A stretch of 5,924 bases of DNA from Candidatus Binataceae bacterium (GTDB lineage: Bacteria; Desulfobacterota; Binatia; Binatales; Binataceae). How positions within the stretch are numbered: position 1 is the first letter of the stretch; every line of letters begins with the position of its first letter. Shown one piece after another: positions 4,872-5,924 of the stretch. The notes below the pieces were generated by a model. The model ran no database searches and had not been told where the DNA came from. It worked only from the letters and a program-made list of their open reading frames with translations. The position numbers and the translations under genes were made by a program. The stretch covers positions 1 through 5,924 of the forward strand of contig JASHZA010000069.1 in assembly GCA_030042765.1 (NCBI GenBank). The letters run 5' to 3'.

Positions 4872-5924
4872 GCTCCAATGATTCTATCGAAGTAACCGCA
4901 GCGACCGTCGAGGCCGCTATCAGAAGTGCCCTCGAACAGCTTGGCGCCGAGGAAGACGACGTAACGATCGAGGTCCTGAGCACGCCTCGCGCGGGAGTGC
5001 TGGGCCTTGGAGCGCGCCAGGCGCGCGTGCGCGTGACCCGGCGCGAGCCCGAGGCCGCGCGAAGCAGGGTAATGTCGCCGCCGCCGGCGCCGCCTGTACG
5101 GCCGGCGCCGATTCGAACTGCACCGTCCGCCGCGCCGGTGCCCAGACCATCGAGCAGGCCGGTTTCCGATCAACCGGCGCCGCCGACACCGGCCCGCCCG
5201 GTTGCGACTCCCGTTCGCGCCGAAGCTCCCGCCCGCGCAGTCGAGACCCCCGTCCGGGCCGCAGCTCCGGTTCGCGCCAAAGCCGAGATTTCCGAAGAGG
5301 AAGAAGAAGGTCCCGCCGCGAGCCCGGAAATCCAGCGCTCCAGCGCCGACCTCGAAGATCAAACTCGAGAGGCGACCGCGATTCTCGCACGCATTCTCGA
5401 ATTGATGGGTGAAAAGGCGGAGATCGAGCTGGTCAAGGATGCCGAACCTGACACCGTCGAGCTCAACGTCAAGGGTGACGGGTCGGGCCTGCTCATCGGA
5501 CGCCACGGCCAGACCCTCGATGCGCTCGAGTACCTCGTCAACCGCGCGCTCGCCCGCAAAATCAAGGACGCCGTGCCGATCTCGATCGATACGGAGTCAT
5601 ACCGCTTGCGGCGCCGTCAGCAGTTGCATCGGATGGCGCTGTCCAAGGGCGAGCAGGCCAAGCGCGAGCATGTCGCCGTAACGCTCGATCCGATGCCGCC
5701 GCGGGACCGGCGCATTATCCATCTGGCGCTCAAGGATGATCCGCTTATCACTACGCGATCATCGGGCGACGGCTTTCTGCGTTCGATCCAGATCGTTCCG
5801 GTGGACGAACGGCGGGAAGGCGCGGGCGCGCGCGGCGGACCGGATAGACGGCGTGAACGCGGGCGGACAGGGAGTGGGTCGGGTCCGGTCGGCCAACAAG
5901 GCGGCTTCAAGCACGGCCAAAAGC
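4868..5924 (+). CDS. jag: Jag/KhpB (SpoIIIJ-associated) RNA-binding protein, 3' end cut by window
   Basis: Jag/KhpB proteins are RNA-binding proteins encoded beside yidC; in Firmicutes they affect cell elongation and division and partner with KhpA. From the ATG at 4868 the frame stays open for 352 codons to the window edge with no stop. Residues 5-57 form the Jag-N domain, with the conserved AGVLGLGARQARVRV at 42-56. Residues about 66-140 are a Pro/Ala/Arg linker, and 143-147 an EEEEE run. Residues about 175-242 are a KH domain with the GxxG loop GRHG at 211-214 inside SGLLIGRHGQTLDALEYL. Residues about 243-311 are an R3H domain, with the Arg-x3-His motif at 281-285 (RRIIH) and SGDGFLRSIQIVP at the end. 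The tail after 312 is rich in Gly and Arg (GARGGPDRRRERGRTGSGSG), plausibly extra RNA contact. No Shine-Dalgarno sequence precedes it; translation probably depends on the overlap with yidC. The whole three-domain core is present. Confidence 0.95.
   Translation, partial: MSSNDSIEVTAATVEAAIRSALEQLGAEEDDVTIEVLSTPRAGVLGLGARQARVRVTRREPEAARSRVMSPPPAPPVRPAPIRTAPSAAPVPRPSSRPVSDQPAPPTPARPVATPVRAEAPARAVETPVRAAAPVRAKAEISEEEEEGPAASPEIQRSSADLEDQTREATAILARILELMGEKAEIELVKDAEPDTVELNVKGDGSGLLIGRHGQTLDALEYLVNRALARKIKDAVPISIDTESYRLRRRQQLHRMALSKGEQAKREHVAVTLDPMPPRDRRIIHLALKDDPLITTRSSGDGFLRSIQIVPVDERREGAGARGGPDRRRERGRTGSGSGPVGQQGGFKHGQK
5063..5287 (+). repeat. Low-complexity Pro/Ala/Arg-coding linker in jag
   Basis: This segment encodes the jag interdomain linker (residues 66-140) and is made largely of CCG, GCG, GCC and CGC codons. 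PVRA recurs at residues 115-118 and 134-137, with PVRAA at 128-132, and the DNA motif CGGCGCCG recurs. It looks like slippage-expanded low-complexity coding sequence rather than a mobile repeat. The GC-rich composition keeps other frames open here, which produces spurious long frames on both strands. Confidence 0.5.

Noticed and set aside
4790..5506. 238-codon - strand frame antisense to the yidC end and jag
   Set aside because: It is the low-complexity arginine- and glycine-rich complement of the jag linker; the jag domains on the + strand are clear.

Overview
This window is an ordinary, conserved bacterial chromosomal neighbourhood: the rpmH-rnpA-yidD-yidC-jag cluster on the + strand, with the mnmE/mnmG tRNA-modification genes on the - strand pointing away from it. 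The DNA is GC-rich. YidC is the long Gram-negative type, with an N-terminal signal-anchor, a large periplasmic domain and a C-terminal Oxa1-like core. It is followed by a full Jag/KhpB RNA-binding protein, which enteric-type Gammaproteobacteria usually lack. Together these suggest a diderm outside the Gammaproteobacteria, for example a deltaproteobacterial, acidobacterial or Binatota-like lineage. I cannot fix the taxon from this window. There is no sign of phage, transposon, CRISPR or recent transfer.

Layout, - strand (2120 down to 1): mnmE, then a small gene for a two-helix membrane protein with a C-terminal CxxC...CxxC zinc-ribbon, then the first 78 codons of mnmG, cut by the window edge. 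No terminator is visible between them, so they probably form one operon. MnmE and MnmG form the complex that modifies the wobble uridine (U34) of certain tRNAs.

Layout, + strand (2330 to 5924): rpmH (ribosomal protein L34), rnpA (RNase P protein), yidD, yidC, and jag, cut by the window edge. Spacing is tight: 12 nt from rnpA to yidD, 16 nt from yidD to yidC, and a 4-nt ATGA overlap between yidC and jag. The block links ribosome and tRNA maturation to membrane-protein insertion. rpmH and jag were found by reading the frames directly.

The most notable point is the rpmH/rnpA arrangement. The rnpA frame has no ATG, GTG or TTG between a TTG at 2330, which lies upstream of rpmH, and a GTG at 2570, which is already inside the conserved RnpA fold. 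On the sequence as given, either RnpA starts at 2330 and contains the whole of rpmH out of frame, or it uses a non-standard start. Complete nesting of rpmH in an extended rnpA is known from Thermus; here it appears in a cluster that is otherwise unlike Thermus. I see no wholly new system. The other items worth attention are the unnamed zinc-ribbon membrane protein inside the mnmE-mnmG operon, the divergent placement of mnmE/mnmG, and a few possible leader hairpins.
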